Both the position numbers and the translations under genes were made by a program. A model generated the notes under the pieces. That model worked only from the letters and a program-made list of their open reading frames with translations. It did not search any database and was not told the DNA's origin. This document shows positions 18,137-26,852 of a stretch of 64,000 bases of DNA, piece by piece. Positions within the stretch are counted from its first letter, which is position 1. Every line of letters starts with the position of its first letter. Source of the DNA: Synechocystis sp. PCC 6714 (lineage in GTDB: Bacteria > Cyanobacteriota > Cyanobacteriia > Cyanobacteriales > Microcystaceae); contig NZ_CP007542.1 in NCBI RefSeq assembly GCF_000478825.2, forward strand, positions 1,922,001 through 1,986,000, in the 5' to 3' direction.

Positions 18137-18717
18137 TTCCCAAATTAATTGTGGGTTTGGGTAACCCTGAGCCGAAATATGATCAAACCCGCCACAACAT
18201 TGGTTTTGCAGTCCTAGATGCTTTGGCGATCGCCTGGCAATGTTCTTTGTACGACCATAAACGCTTCCAGGGCTGGTTCGGCGAAGGGCTAATGGCAGGG
18301 CAAAAAACCTGTTTACTCAAGCCCCGTACCTATATGAATCGCTCTGGTCAGGCCGTGCGCGCAGTGGTGGATTGGTACAAACTGGAGCCGGAGTCGGTGC
18401 TGGTGGTCTATGACGATATGGATTTGCCCCTGGGTCGGTTACGCCTGAGACAAACGGGTTCCGCCGGAGGCCATAACGGTATGAAGTCCTTAATTAGTCA
18501 TTTGGGTACCCAAGACTTTCCCCGCCTCCGTTTGGGCATTGGCAAAAGTGATCACAGCAAAGACACCATCGCCCACGTGCTGGGAAAATTTAGCCCGTCG
18601 GAATTACCTATCGTCGAGAAAAGTTTGGACCTGGCCACCGAGGCGATCGCCCATAGTCTGCACCATGGCATTGCCAAAACCATGAGTTTATTCAACAATC
18701 GCAACGTTACCGACTAG
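18133..18717 (+). CDS. pth: Peptidyl-tRNA hydrolase
   Basis: Recycles tRNA from peptidyl-tRNA released by stalled ribosomes. 194 residues. Signatures are LIVGLGNPEPKYDQTRHNIGF with the catalytic His in TRHNIGF, KPRTYMNRSGQAV, VVYDDMDLPLGRLRLR and GSAGGHNGMKSLISHLGT. Starts at an ATG that overlaps the stop of the DUF2811 gene by four bases. Confidence 0.97.
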   Translation: MIPKLIVGLGNPEPKYDQTRHNIGFAVLDALAIAWQCSLYDHKRFQGWFGEGLMAGQKTCLLKPRTYMNRSGQAVRAVVDWYKLEPESVLVVYDDMDLPLGRLRLRQTGSAGGHNGMKSLISHLGTQDFPRLRLGIGKSDHSKDTIAHVLGKFSPSELPIVEKSLDLATEAIAHSLHHGIAKTMSLFNNRNVTD

Positions 18718-18782
18718 GAAGCGTTGTCAATGGGTTACAATGACAAGTTGGCAAATTATTACATTTCTTGGGAATTTCGCTT

Positions 18783-19121
18783 GTGACTACAGCCGAAGCA
18801 GCATCTACCATACACACCAGTTTCATTCTTAAAGTCCTCTGGCTTGATCAAAACGTGGCGATCGCCGTGGATCAAATTGTGGGCAAAGGCACTAGCCCCC
18901 TCACATCCTACTTCTTCTGGCCCCGGGCGGATGCTTGGCAACAACTCAAAGATGAACTCGAAGCCAAACACTGGATCGCTGAAGCTGACCGGATTAACGT
19001 GCTCAACCAGGCCACTGAGGTGATTAACTTTTGGCAAGATTTGAAAAACCAGAATAAACAAATCTCCATGGCCGAAGCCCAAAGCAAATTCCCCGAAGTA
19101 GTCTTCAGTGGCAGTAACTAG
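18783..19121 (+). CDS. Plastid-specific ribosomal protein 3 homologue (PSRP-3, Ycf65)
   Basis: 112 residues from the GTG at 18783; a TTG 15 bases earlier is possible but gives a less typical N-terminus. The protein shows [41 protein letters not shown] and [17 protein letters not shown], characteristic of PSRP-3/Ycf65, a small-subunit ribosomal protein of cyanobacteria and plastids. It follows pth by 65 bases on the same strand. Confidence 0.92.
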   Translation: MTTAEAASTIHTSFILKVLWLDQNVAIAVDQIVGKGTSPLTSYFFWPRADAWQQLKDELEAKHWIAEADRINVLNQATEVINFWQDLKNQNKQISMAEAQSKFPEVVFSGSN

Positions 19122-19474
19122 TATTAACTAGATTTACCCATGGCTCACCCCTAGGGTGTAGAGAAAGTACCTACCCAGTCTTCCTGTGCTGTGAAGAGAA
19201 AACCGTTGCCCTGGGGACAGTCACAAAACAGCACTGTGTCCCACCCCGTCCGTCTCAAAAAATCGATATGCTACCCTGAAGTCGAGGGGAACTTCCCCAT
19301 GGCCAGACTGTCATAGCCTCTGGTTTGGGGGGTGACTGTAACCCCGGCTAACTCCCCACCGGCGATCGCCATAGCCCCTGGCCGACAGACATTTTAAAAG
19401 CAAGATTTTCGTGAAGATTAAATCAATATTTTTATTGTCATCACTTGTCATTACTTTTTGAGGCGACAGCAGCA
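19122..19474. other. 353-base intergenic region between PSRP-3 and tic22
   Basis: No coding frame is convincing. It holds GGGGAA-C-TTCCCC, a near-perfect palindrome at 19286-19298, and a bulged fold around 19213-19243 in which CAGT pairs with ACTG and flanking GGGA with TCCC. A HIP1 copy is near 19362. Probably the PSRP-3 transcript end and the tic22 promoter. Confidence 0.5.
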
Positions 19475-20200
19475 ATGAAATCCTTACTCCGTATCGGTGC
19501 AACCCTCGGTCTAATTGGCACCACCGCCGTTGGTGTTTGGCTAGGCACCACCCTCCGGGCATTAGCGTTGCCCACTGAGGAGATTGTTAAAATTCTTCAA
19601 GGGGTACCGGTTTTTACCATCGTCGATGCCCAAGGAGCCCCCCTTGTGGCGGTGGGTAATGACAATGAAAAAGTCACCGGAGTTTTCATTAGCCAACAGG
19701 AAGCCAATGGCTTTTTGCAGGAGTTGAAGAAACAAAAACCTGATGTGGGCTCCCAGGTGAGCGTTCAGCCCGTTTCCCTTGGGGAAGTGGTAAAAATTGC
19801 CCAGGCCAATGCTAACCAGCCCGATCCCCTGGGATTTGCCTATGTTCCCATTCCCTCCCAGGTACAGGCGGCCCAGCAGATGCCAAATTCTGAATACCAG
19901 GGGGGGGTGCCCCTCTTTGTGGCTAGGGGAGGAGAAGACCAAGGGTATCTCACTATCCAGCAAGAGAATGAGCAAATTATTCCCTTTTTCCTCGAAGCTA
20001 GCCAGATTCAACAAATGGTGGAACGGTTTAAACAGGAACAGCCCGCCATGGCCAACAGCATTGTCATTGATGTAATTGCCATGGAAAATGTCATTTCCAC
20101 CCTACAAACCAGCAATGACGAGATGCTCAAACAGATCCGCATTGTTCCCACCCAGGAAGCAATTCAATTTATCCGTTCTCTATCCGCCCAACAACCCTAG
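19475..20200 (+). CDS. Tic22-like periplasmic/envelope protein
   Basis: 241 residues from the ATG at 19475; an in-frame TTG ten codons earlier is not preferred. N-terminal signal-like hydrophobic segment (about residues 5-30). The Tic22 pattern is clear: VPVFTIVDAQGAPLVAVG, GVFISQQEANGFLQELKKQ, VPLFVARGGEDQGYLTI and a C-terminal IVPTQEAIQFI. Cyanobacterial Tic22 is essential in Synechocystis and thought to work with the Omp85 outer-membrane assembly machinery. The gene is monocistronic by appearance. Confidence 0.9.
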   Translation: MKSLLRIGATLGLIGTTAVGVWLGTTLRALALPTEEIVKILQGVPVFTIVDAQGAPLVAVGNDNEKVTGVFISQQEANGFLQELKKQKPDVGSQVSVQPVSLGEVVKIAQANANQPDPLGFAYVPIPSQVQAAQQMPNSEYQGGVPLFVARGGEDQGYLTIQQENEQIIPFFLEASQIQQMVERFKQEQPAMANSIVIDVIAMENVISTLQTSNDEMLKQIRIVPTQEAIQFIRSLSAQQP

Positions 20201-20465
20201 TATTCCTTGCCCCCTGACCCCCAAACTTGGGGGTTAATCGTGTAAAAATTCCTCAGTATTGAAAAAAACTAAAACTTGACCAACGAACTCTAGGCTATAA
20301 AAAGCAGTGGGTTTTATCCATCTTCCCAAGCAGAGGGAAAAGTGATAAAAAGCAACGGCGATCGCCAATTTGCTTATATCGATAGAGTTATCAAACTGGG
20401 TTGCCGAACAGACCATCGCTAATTATATTTAACCCATGGATAACCTTGTGGGAGATTTTTTCAGG

Positions 20466-21794
20466 ATGCGTCTATTTTGGCCCCAGTCCCGTCGTCGGTT
20501 AACGGCGATCGCCTTGAATCTAGCCCTTGCTGGCACTACAGCCGGACTAATGTTCGCCTGTGCTGAGCCCGAGCCTTCCCCTGGGGATGGGACTGACCAG
20601 CAGAGTACCGGTGGGGAAGGGGGAGCCCTCAAACTGGGAGCTCTATTGCCAGCCACGGGGGATCTATCTTCCATTGGGCAAAATATGCCCCTGGCGGTGC
20701 AGTTGGCAGTGGATACCATCAACGCCTGTGGCGGGGTTAACGGGCAAAACGTCACTGTCATTATCGAAGACGACCAAACCGATCCAACGGCCGGAGTTTC
20801 TGCTATGACTAAATTGGCAGAAGCGGATCAAGTTGCTGGCGTGGTGGGTTCCTTTGCTAGCAGTGTTTCCAGTGCAGCGGTACCCATTGCGGTCAGAAAT
20901 AACATTATGATGATTTCCCCGGGAAGCACTAGTCCCGTATTCACAGAACAGGCCAAGAAGGGGGAATTTAAAGGTTTTTGGGCCCGTACTGCCCCCCCCG
21001 ACACCTATCAGGCTCAGGCCCTGGCAGCCCTAGCTAAAAAGCAAGGCTTCGCCGATGCCGCCACCGTTGTTATTAATAATGACTATGGTGTGGGCTTTGA
21101 AAAGGTATTTGTGGAGTCCTTTGCCAAGGATGGCGGTAATGTAACCAATAAAGATAACCCGGTGCGCTACGATCCCAAAGCAGCAACGTTGGATACGGAA
21201 GCGGCCCAGGGCTTTGCCAATAGTCCTGATGCGGTGGCGGCCATTCTTTATGCTGATACGGGCAGTGTGTTAATCCAGTCTGCCTACCGTCAAGGCTTGA
21301 CGGATGGAGTAACCCTACTGTTAACGGATGGTGTCTATTCCCCCGATTTCGTCGAAAAAGTCGGCAAAGATGCCAATGGAGTTTCCCTTTTGTCTGGGGC
21401 CCTGGGCACGGTGCCTGGTGCCGATGGCAAATCCCTGGAAGCCTTTACTGCCCAATGGAAGGATGCCACCAATGGTAAGGATGTGACGGCCTTTGTTCCC
21501 CACACCTACGATGCCACCATTCTGATGATACTGGCCGCGGAGGCCGCTAAATCTAATACTGGGACAGGGATCCAGAGCAAAATTCGAGAAGTTGCCAATG
21601 GCCCCGGGGAAGAAGTGACCGATGCCTGTGAGGCGATCGCCATGGTGCGGGAAGGTAAAGATATTAACTACCAGGGCGCCAGTGGTAATGTGGACATCGA
21701 TGAAAATGGTGATGTGGTGGGTAGTTACGACATCTGGACGGTGAAAGGGGATGGGAGTTTGGAGGTAATTGATAAGATTACCCCCGGTTCCTAA
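20466..21794 (+). CDS. natB: Amino-acid ABC transporter substrate-binding lipoprotein (NatB-like)
   Basis: Periplasmic binding protein of the branched-chain/neutral amino acid (LivK/NatB) type, 442 residues from the ATG at 20466. An ATG at 20436 would add ten residues; the later start has GGGAG about 12 bases upstream and gives a basic n-region (RRR). Residues 1-32 form a signal peptide ending LMFAC, a loose lipobox with Cys32, then a Pro/Ser/Gly linker. Mature domain: LKLGALLPATGDLSSIG, DDQTDPTAGVSAMTKLA, ISPGSTSPVFTE and VVINNDYGVGFEKVF. No permease or ATPase genes are adjacent, as with the scattered nat genes of Synechocystis. Confidence 0.9.
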   Translation: MRLFWPQSRRRLTAIALNLALAGTTAGLMFACAEPEPSPGDGTDQQSTGGEGGALKLGALLPATGDLSSIGQNMPLAVQLAVDTINACGGVNGQNVTVIIEDDQTDPTAGVSAMTKLAEADQVAGVVGSFASSVSSAAVPIAVRNNIMMISPGSTSPVFTEQAKKGEFKGFWARTAPPDTYQAQALAALAKKQGFADAATVVINNDYGVGFEKVFVESFAKDGGNVTNKDNPVRYDPKAATLDTEAAQGFANSPDAVAAILYADTGSVLIQSAYRQGLTDGVTLLLTDGVYSPDFVEKVGKDANGVSLLSGALGTVPGADGKSLEAFTAQWKDATNGKDVTAFVPHTYDATILMILAAEAAKSNTGTGIQSKIREVANGPGEEVTDACEAIAMVREGKDINYQGASGNVDIDENGDVVGSYDIWTVKGDGSLEVIDKITPGS

Positions 21795-21815
21795 CTATGT
21801 GAATGGGGGATGGGC

Positions 21816-23708
21816 CTAGATAGGCACCTCCTCCACCTCGGCCAGGGGCTCTGGAGTTAACACATCGGGCGATCGACTGCCGGAAAGTTGTTTTAACAAT
21901 TGGGGGCGTGGGTCGTGGAGTAGGTAGAAAATTTCATCCCCAACTTGGGTATTCTCAGTGGTCTTAGCCAATCTTAAATTTCCATCCCGTTTCAGCATTA
22001 AGGGCAGTAATTCCCCAGATCGGATTAGGGCTTGGGTGTGGGCCTGTTGTAAGGCTAAACCAGTTTCCTTAAACAGGGTTTTGCCCAATTTGATCTGTCC
22101 GTCCTTGATGTACTGATTCCAGGTTTTAAAAGTTTTTTGCTCCATAAAAATCTGTACCCCTTTATTTTTCAGCAGGGAATTACTTTCGGGTAAATTATCC
22201 GGTGCAATTACACAAACCCTTGGGGGATCAAATTCATTGATGGTGTTTTGGGCCAGTACCAAATTTACTTCTCCATTATTAGTTAGGGCCATAAATGCTC
22301 CCATCTCCTCAATGCCGGCCTTTTCCAAGGCATGGGAGTCTAACGCACTGGTTTGAATGGCGGTTAAACCTTCGGCGATCGCCGTCCCACAGGCCTCTGG
22401 ATCGCTATCAATCAAGACGACCGATTCCCCTTGGGCTGTAAATAAACGGGCCACTAATCTCCCCAGGGGAGTACAACCAATGATGACTGCACCGGTGGTG
22501 TGGGTGTCGGTGATCCGCAGTAGTTTGGCTAAGGGTTTAGCAGTTAACCCTTGGATAAACACCGTCATCATAATGGTGAGAAAAACAATTGACTTGATGG
22601 CATCACCACCATTAATACCTCGTTCGGTCAACAGTAGGGAAAATAGGGAAGCAACGGAAGCAGAAACAATGCCCCGGGGAGCAATCCAAGCCACAAAAAG
22701 TTTTTGTCGCCAGTTAAAAGCGCTAGTCCAGGTGCAAATGGCAATACTAATGGGACGAATGACTAACATCAACACTGCCACAGTGAGTACACTGCCCCAA
22801 CCCAAAGCCCCAAAGCTACTCAGGGATAATTCCGCCGCCAGTAAAATAAACAACACGGAGACGCAAAGCAGGGTCAATTTACCCTTGAATCTACGCAAAA
22901 GACGATTATCCGGCAGAGCGGAAGAGTTTAAGTAGATACCCATGGCAACGGTGGCCATCAATCCTGATTCACTCAGGGAAGCTTGGGCTGCCCCAAATAC
23001 CCCCCAAACCCCTGCCAGTACCACCAGATTGCTAACATCTTCCGAAAGAAAACTGGCCCGTTTTAAAAAGCTACTTAACAGCCAACCGCCTCCCACTCCG
23101 ATCGCCAGGCCGGTGCCGAGACGCAATATCAAGCCTATGACAATTTCAAGAATGTCGGTTTCTACGTTGACATTGGTGTTAAAAATCGTTTCCAGCACCA
23201 CCACCGCTAGAATGGCTCCCACGGGATCAATCAGCACCCCTTCCCCTTCCAAGAGAGTGGCAACGGATCTTTGCACCTGGACCTGTTTAATTAGGGGACC
23301 TACCACCGTTGGCCCAGTTACCACCACCAAAGACCCGTATAAGAAAGCTAAATACCAAGGAAACTCCGCCAACCAATGGGCCGCTAACCCCCCTCCGATC
23401 AGGGTAATCAGGGTGCCAATGGTGACTAGATTACGCAGGCTACCGGAAACCTGGCCCAATTCCCGCAGGCCTAAATTTAAACCCCCCTCAAATAAAATAA
23501 TCGCCACGGAAAGGGAAACGATTACCTCCAAACCATCCCCAAAGTTGGCTGGCTGAATCCAATGCAAGCCACTGTTGCCCAGGATGACACCAAAAATGAG
23601 CAAAAAGACAATGCTAGGCAGTTGCAGTAAAGCCGCCAACACCTGGGCCCCAATGCCAAACAGGACAGTGAGGATAATCTGGAGGGTAAGGGAAAATGAT
23701 CCTTCCAT
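21816..23708 (-). CDS. CPA1 Na+/H+ antiporter with C-terminal TrkA-N domain
   Basis: 630 residues from the ATG at 23708 (a TTG at 23717 precedes it). Residues about 10-400 have 12 or so membrane segments with the antiporter motifs IILFEGGLNL and VVTGPTVVGPLI, and EGVLIDPVGAILA with the Asp-Pro typical of CPA1/NhaP. Residues about 410-530 form a Rossmann TrkA-N/RCK regulatory domain (VIIGCTPLGRLVARL, VVLIDSDPEAC) that may bind nucleotide. A TrkA-C-like tail follows. The 3' end lies 21 bases from the convergent natB stop. Confidence 0.9.
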   Translation of the reverse strand: MEGSFSLTLQIILTVLFGIGAQVLAALLQLPSIVFLLIFGVILGNSGLHWIQPANFGDGLEVIVSLSVAIILFEGGLNLGLRELGQVSGSLRNLVTIGTLITLIGGGLAAHWLAEFPWYLAFLYGSLVVVTGPTVVGPLIKQVQVQRSVATLLEGEGVLIDPVGAILAVVVLETIFNTNVNVETDILEIVIGLILRLGTGLAIGVGGGWLLSSFLKRASFLSEDVSNLVVLAGVWGVFGAAQASLSESGLMATVAMGIYLNSSALPDNRLLRRFKGKLTLLCVSVLFILLAAELSLSSFGALGWGSVLTVAVLMLVIRPISIAICTWTSAFNWRQKLFVAWIAPRGIVSASVASLFSLLLTERGINGGDAIKSIVFLTIMMTVFIQGLTAKPLAKLLRITDTHTTGAVIIGCTPLGRLVARLFTAQGESVVLIDSDPEACGTAIAEGLTAIQTSALDSHALEKAGIEEMGAFMALTNNGEVNLVLAQNTINEFDPPRVCVIAPDNLPESNSLLKNKGVQIFMEQKTFKTWNQYIKDGQIKLGKTLFKETGLALQQAHTQALIRSGELLPLMLKRDGNLRLAKTTENTQVGDEIFYLLHDPRPQLLKQLSGSRSPDVLTPEPLAEVEEVPI

Positions 23709-23919
23709 AAGGCTCAAGGGAATGGGGTCTGCCCATAGGTTAACGGTAAATTATTGAGACGATTAGGCTTTTCTACTCAAAGACCAATCTCTCTCCAAGG
23801 TAGGTTAACCCAGAATCGAGCTGGGAGTTTTCCTCAGTGGAATGGTTTACCGACCTGAAATCTATAGCCAATTCCCTCTAATTTTGGAAAATTTGTCGGT
23901 GGAAAAATTTAAAAAACGA

Positions 23920-23990
<71 letters not shown>

Positions 23991-24024
23991 ATATCCGGAC
24001 AACCATTATAACAGAGTTAGCACC

Positions 24025-24867
24025 TTAGACCAAACGGCGATCGGTCAGCAACTCATAGCCCGTGGCCGTTACCAGCACCGTATGTTCAAATTGGGCAGAA
24101 AGGGCATTGTCCACCGTGACCACGGTCCATCCGTCCCCCAGGGTGCGGGTAAAACGGGAACCAGCATTGATAATCGGCTCGATCGCCAGGGTCATGCCCG
24201 GTTTGAGTTTGACGTTGGGCAAATCCCGGCAACGGACATTAAACACATGGGGTTCTTCGTGGAGTTCCTGGCCCACCCCATGGCCGGTAAACTCCTGCAC
24301 AATGGTGTAACCGGTGGGCTTAACGTAATCTTCAATCGCCCCAGCAATGTCCATGAGATAGTTACCGGGTTTGACCTGTTCAATGCCTGCGTACAAAGCT
24401 CCTTCTGCTACTTCCATGAGCCGCTGGGCCTGTGCAGGAATTTTTCCCACTGCAATGGTGATGCAGGAATCGCCATGGTAACCCTGGAAATAGGCTCCGG
24501 TGTCCACCTTCAGTAGATCTCCGGCCCGGATTTTTTTACGGCGGCGGGGGATACCGTGGACCACTTCACTATTGACACAGGCACAAATGGAACCAGGAAA
24601 GCCGTGGTAGCCCTTAAAGCTAGGGATTGCCCCCAGGGAGCGAATTCGTTCCTCGGCTAATCGATCTAAATCGGCGGTGGTCATGCCCGGTTGCACCGTT
24701 GCCTCAATCTCCTTCAACACCTGGGCGGCGATCGCCCCAGCTTGGCGCATTATGGCAATTTCTGCTGGAGTTTTAATTTGGACTCCCCGACGGGAACGCT
24801 TCTTTGCCCCAGGGGTAGGGGAGGACACAGGGGAAGGGGGGGTAAACAGTTGACTGAGTAAATTCAT
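24025..24867 (-). CDS. map: Methionine aminopeptidase type I
   Basis: Removes the initiator methionine from nascent proteins. 280 residues, slightly long because of a Pro/Ser/Lys-rich N-terminal extension of about 27 residues before [17 protein letters not shown]. Metal-ligand segments: [14 protein letters not shown] (two Asp), [17 protein letters not shown] (His), [10 protein letters not shown] (Glu) and [10 protein letters not shown] (Glu). It is followed after 104 bases by tRNA-Cys downstream and preceded 19 bases by ftrC, so ftrC-map is a likely unit. Confidence 0.96.
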   Translation of the reverse strand: MNLLSQLFTPPSPVSSPTPGAKKRSRRGVQIKTPAEIAIMRQAGAIAAQVLKEIEATVQPGMTTADLDRLAEERIRSLGAIPSFKGYHGFPGSICACVNSEVVHGIPRRRKKIRAGDLLKVDTGAYFQGYHGDSCITIAVGKIPAQAQRLMEVAEGALYAGIEQVKPGNYLMDIAGAIEDYVKPTGYTIVQEFTGHGVGQELHEEPHVFNVRCRDLPNVKLKPGMTLAIEPIINAGSRFTRTLGDGWTVVTVDNALSAQFEHTVLVTATGYELLTDRRLV

Positions 24868-24886
24868 AGGATAGAGTGCTCAAAAC

Positions 24887-25243
24887 CTAAGCCATGCTGG
24901 CTTTGACTTCCTCCAATATTTCCATGGAAATATCCTGGGCTTCCCCGGCAAAGTCGTTATCTGGGGTTAAAAACAACATACAGTGACATTCTTTGCGTTC
25001 CCGCATGGGCACACAGGGGCAATTCCAAAAGGTATTTTTCACTTCCGCTTCCTTGTCTTCATAGTGGCGGCAGGGACACAGGGGGGAACCCAATTCTTCT
25101 TTGTGGCGAGCTAAACCCTCGATAACAACGGCGGTGACGGAAAGATCACTACAGAAATAGGTATCTGTACGTTTGGCGTACTGTTCCGCAAAATTCTTCA
25201 TTGCGGCCAGTGTTTTGTTGTTTTGGGTATCACTGCTGGTCAT
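24887..25243 (-). CDS. ftrC: Ferredoxin-thioredoxin reductase catalytic chain
   Basis: Catalytic beta subunit of FTR, which passes electrons from photosystem I-reduced ferredoxin to thioredoxins. 118 residues. All seven expected cysteines are present: YFCSD, LCPCRHY, NCPCVPM and ECHCMLF, which provide the 4Fe-4S cluster and the redox disulfide. The start ATG at 25243 gives an N-terminus a few residues longer than some homologues. The variable chain (ftrV) is not in the window. Confidence 0.97.
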   Translation of the reverse strand: MTSSDTQNNKTLAAMKNFAEQYAKRTDTYFCSDLSVTAVVIEGLARHKEELGSPLCPCRHYEDKEAEVKNTFWNCPCVPMRERKECHCMLFLTPDNDFAGEAQDISMEILEEVKASMA

Positions 25244-25312
25244 AGATTCTCAAGGGAATTGGATTGTCGGCACAAAAGCCAATTTTGCCGTCGGTGTATT
25301 TATCTTGACACA

Positions 25313-26209
25313 CTATTGGAGCAGGGCCAAAAACCGACGAATCACCCCAATTGTTACCCCAGGCAATTCCAAATGGGGGGTTAGACCCACATCTTTAACT
25401 TCTACAAAAGCCTTCACAACATCGGGGTTCAACGCGGCTAAACGACGACCGATCGCCGGCGGAGTAAATTGGGCGTATTCTCCCCAGAGGATGGCCGTGG
25501 CAATGGTTAAATCGGGCATAAATTGGGCCAGATCAAAGCATAAATCCCCCCGCACAAAGGACAGGGCCGCATATTCCGCCCTAGGTTGGGTGGCAGACTC
25601 CAAATAGGCATCAATAATTTCGGGATAAATGCGCCGGGCTTGGGCAAATTGCCGTTGTTCCAAAAAGTTCATAATGCCCGCTGTGTTGGCAATGCCGGTG
25701 GTGTAGATAAAGCGATCCAGCACGGGAACGCTCACCAGTTGGGCAAAAAAGTTACTACGGTAATCTTCACCAAAATCCGACAGGCCAGTGGGGGTAGCCA
25801 AAATTAGCCCGGCGAATAACTGTGGATATTGCACCGCCGTCCGCACGGCGATCGCCGCCACCAGGGAAGAGGCAATCACCATCACAGGCCTGTCGCAGGT
25901 TTGTTGCAAAAACTCCTGAATAACCTGGATATAGTCCTGGGGGGTGTAATTTTTGACGGGATGATCGGAGCGGCCCCAGCCCAACAAATCCGGCGCCAAA
26001 ACTCGATACTCACTGGCAAAGGCCGGATACACCTTCGACCATTCGTAGGCGGAGGAACCACCACCAAAGCCATGGAGAAATACTAACGTTTGGCGATCGC
26101 CGGGGGAATCTGTCACCTCTATCCAGGGAGCTTCCGTCGGTTCGTAGTAAACAATGGTGCCCAGGGACGTAACCAGGGAGTTGCGGGTAAAGCCAAAGGG
26201 TTCAATCAT
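25313..26209 (-). CDS. Alpha/beta hydrolase-fold protein with degenerate catalytic triad
   Basis: 298 residues with clear alpha/beta-hydrolase features: FLHGFGGGSSAYEW (oxyanion loop), VLAPDLLGWGRSDHP, then the nucleophile position in VIASSLVAAI. The triad is odd. The elbow is A-S-S-L-V around Ser115 instead of GxSxG; the acid position in LWGEYAQFTP reads Ala246 instead of Asp; and the usual GHxPHxE reads GLTPHLE, with Leu276 where the catalytic His normally is. A pseudoenzyme or an alternative catalytic arrangement is therefore likely. It lies 69 bases upstream of ftrC on the same strand. Confidence 0.85.
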   Translation of the reverse strand: MIEPFGFTRNSLVTSLGTIVYYEPTEAPWIEVTDSPGDRQTLVFLHGFGGGSSAYEWSKVYPAFASEYRVLAPDLLGWGRSDHPVKNYTPQDYIQVIQEFLQQTCDRPVMVIASSLVAAIAVRTAVQYPQLFAGLILATPTGLSDFGEDYRSNFFAQLVSVPVLDRFIYTTGIANTAGIMNFLEQRQFAQARRIYPEIIDAYLESATQPRAEYAALSFVRGDLCFDLAQFMPDLTIATAILWGEYAQFTPPAIGRRLAALNPDVVKAFVEVKDVGLTPHLELPGVTIGVIRRFLALLQ

Positions 26210-26265
26210 ACTTTTTCCTAATGGTTATGGCATAGAGCAAAGCTGCCGGCCCTCTCCAGTATGGT

Positions 26266-26559
26266 TTAGTTTTTTTGCCCATGGCGGGATTTAGGACCAG
26301 AAATCGAAGTGCTAGCCTTTCCCCCCCGACCCAATAATCTCTGCCCCCAGTGGGGATATAAACTCAGATAGATTAACAAATTGCCCCAAAATAGCGCCCC
26401 CAGCAGTAGGTAAGTTTTGAGCCAAAAATTACCCTGGAAATCCTCCATAATACCCACACTGGCAAAGCTAAAAGCTAGAGTTAAAACCACTAACAGTAAA
26501 CGTTTGGGGATTTTCCCTTGCCGTTTTCGGGAGGATTGACTACTCACAGGTTTTGCCAT
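26266..26559 (-). CDS. Small two-helix membrane protein, unknown
   Basis: 97 residues. A basic N-terminus (SSRKRQGKIPKRL) is followed by two hydrophobic segments (about residues 20-38 and 47-68, the latter LKTYLLLGALFWGNLLIYLS), then a basic, Gly/Ser-rich tail. Start ATG at 26559. I recognise no family. Both ends being basic suggests both termini on the cytoplasmic side. It is 56 bases upstream of the hydrolase gene and may be co-transcribed. Confidence 0.6.
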   Translation of the reverse strand: MAKPVSSQSSRKRQGKIPKRLLLVVLTLAFSFASVGIMEDFQGNFWLKTYLLLGALFWGNLLIYLSLYPHWGQRLLGRGGKASTSISGPKSRHGQKN

Positions 26560-26852
26560 GGATGGAACTAGAGAAAATGGTTGGGAATTTGGGGCGGAGG
26601 TTTTAAGGGACGTTTAAGAAGTCTCCCTAAATCCCTCAAGTTTGGGAAGAAACTAGATCAAAATCCCCCAGTATTGCGGTCGGTTTAGGGAACAAAGTAA
26701 AACTTTGCAAACAGGCTCTTAGCCATAGAATGGTGCGGGCTAGTCAAAGACACATTGTTCTTGGTCGCTATGAATGATTAGCCCTAGTTTGCCCAACGTA
26801 GCCATGGCGGGTTTTTGCTAACCTGGTTGTAAACCAATTGACTATTTAAATT

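Noticed and set aside
22357-23556. Two long plus-strand frames (192 and 204 residues) opposite the antiporter gene
   Set aside because: They are antisense shadows of a well-supported membrane protein gene with low-complexity translation and no start signals.
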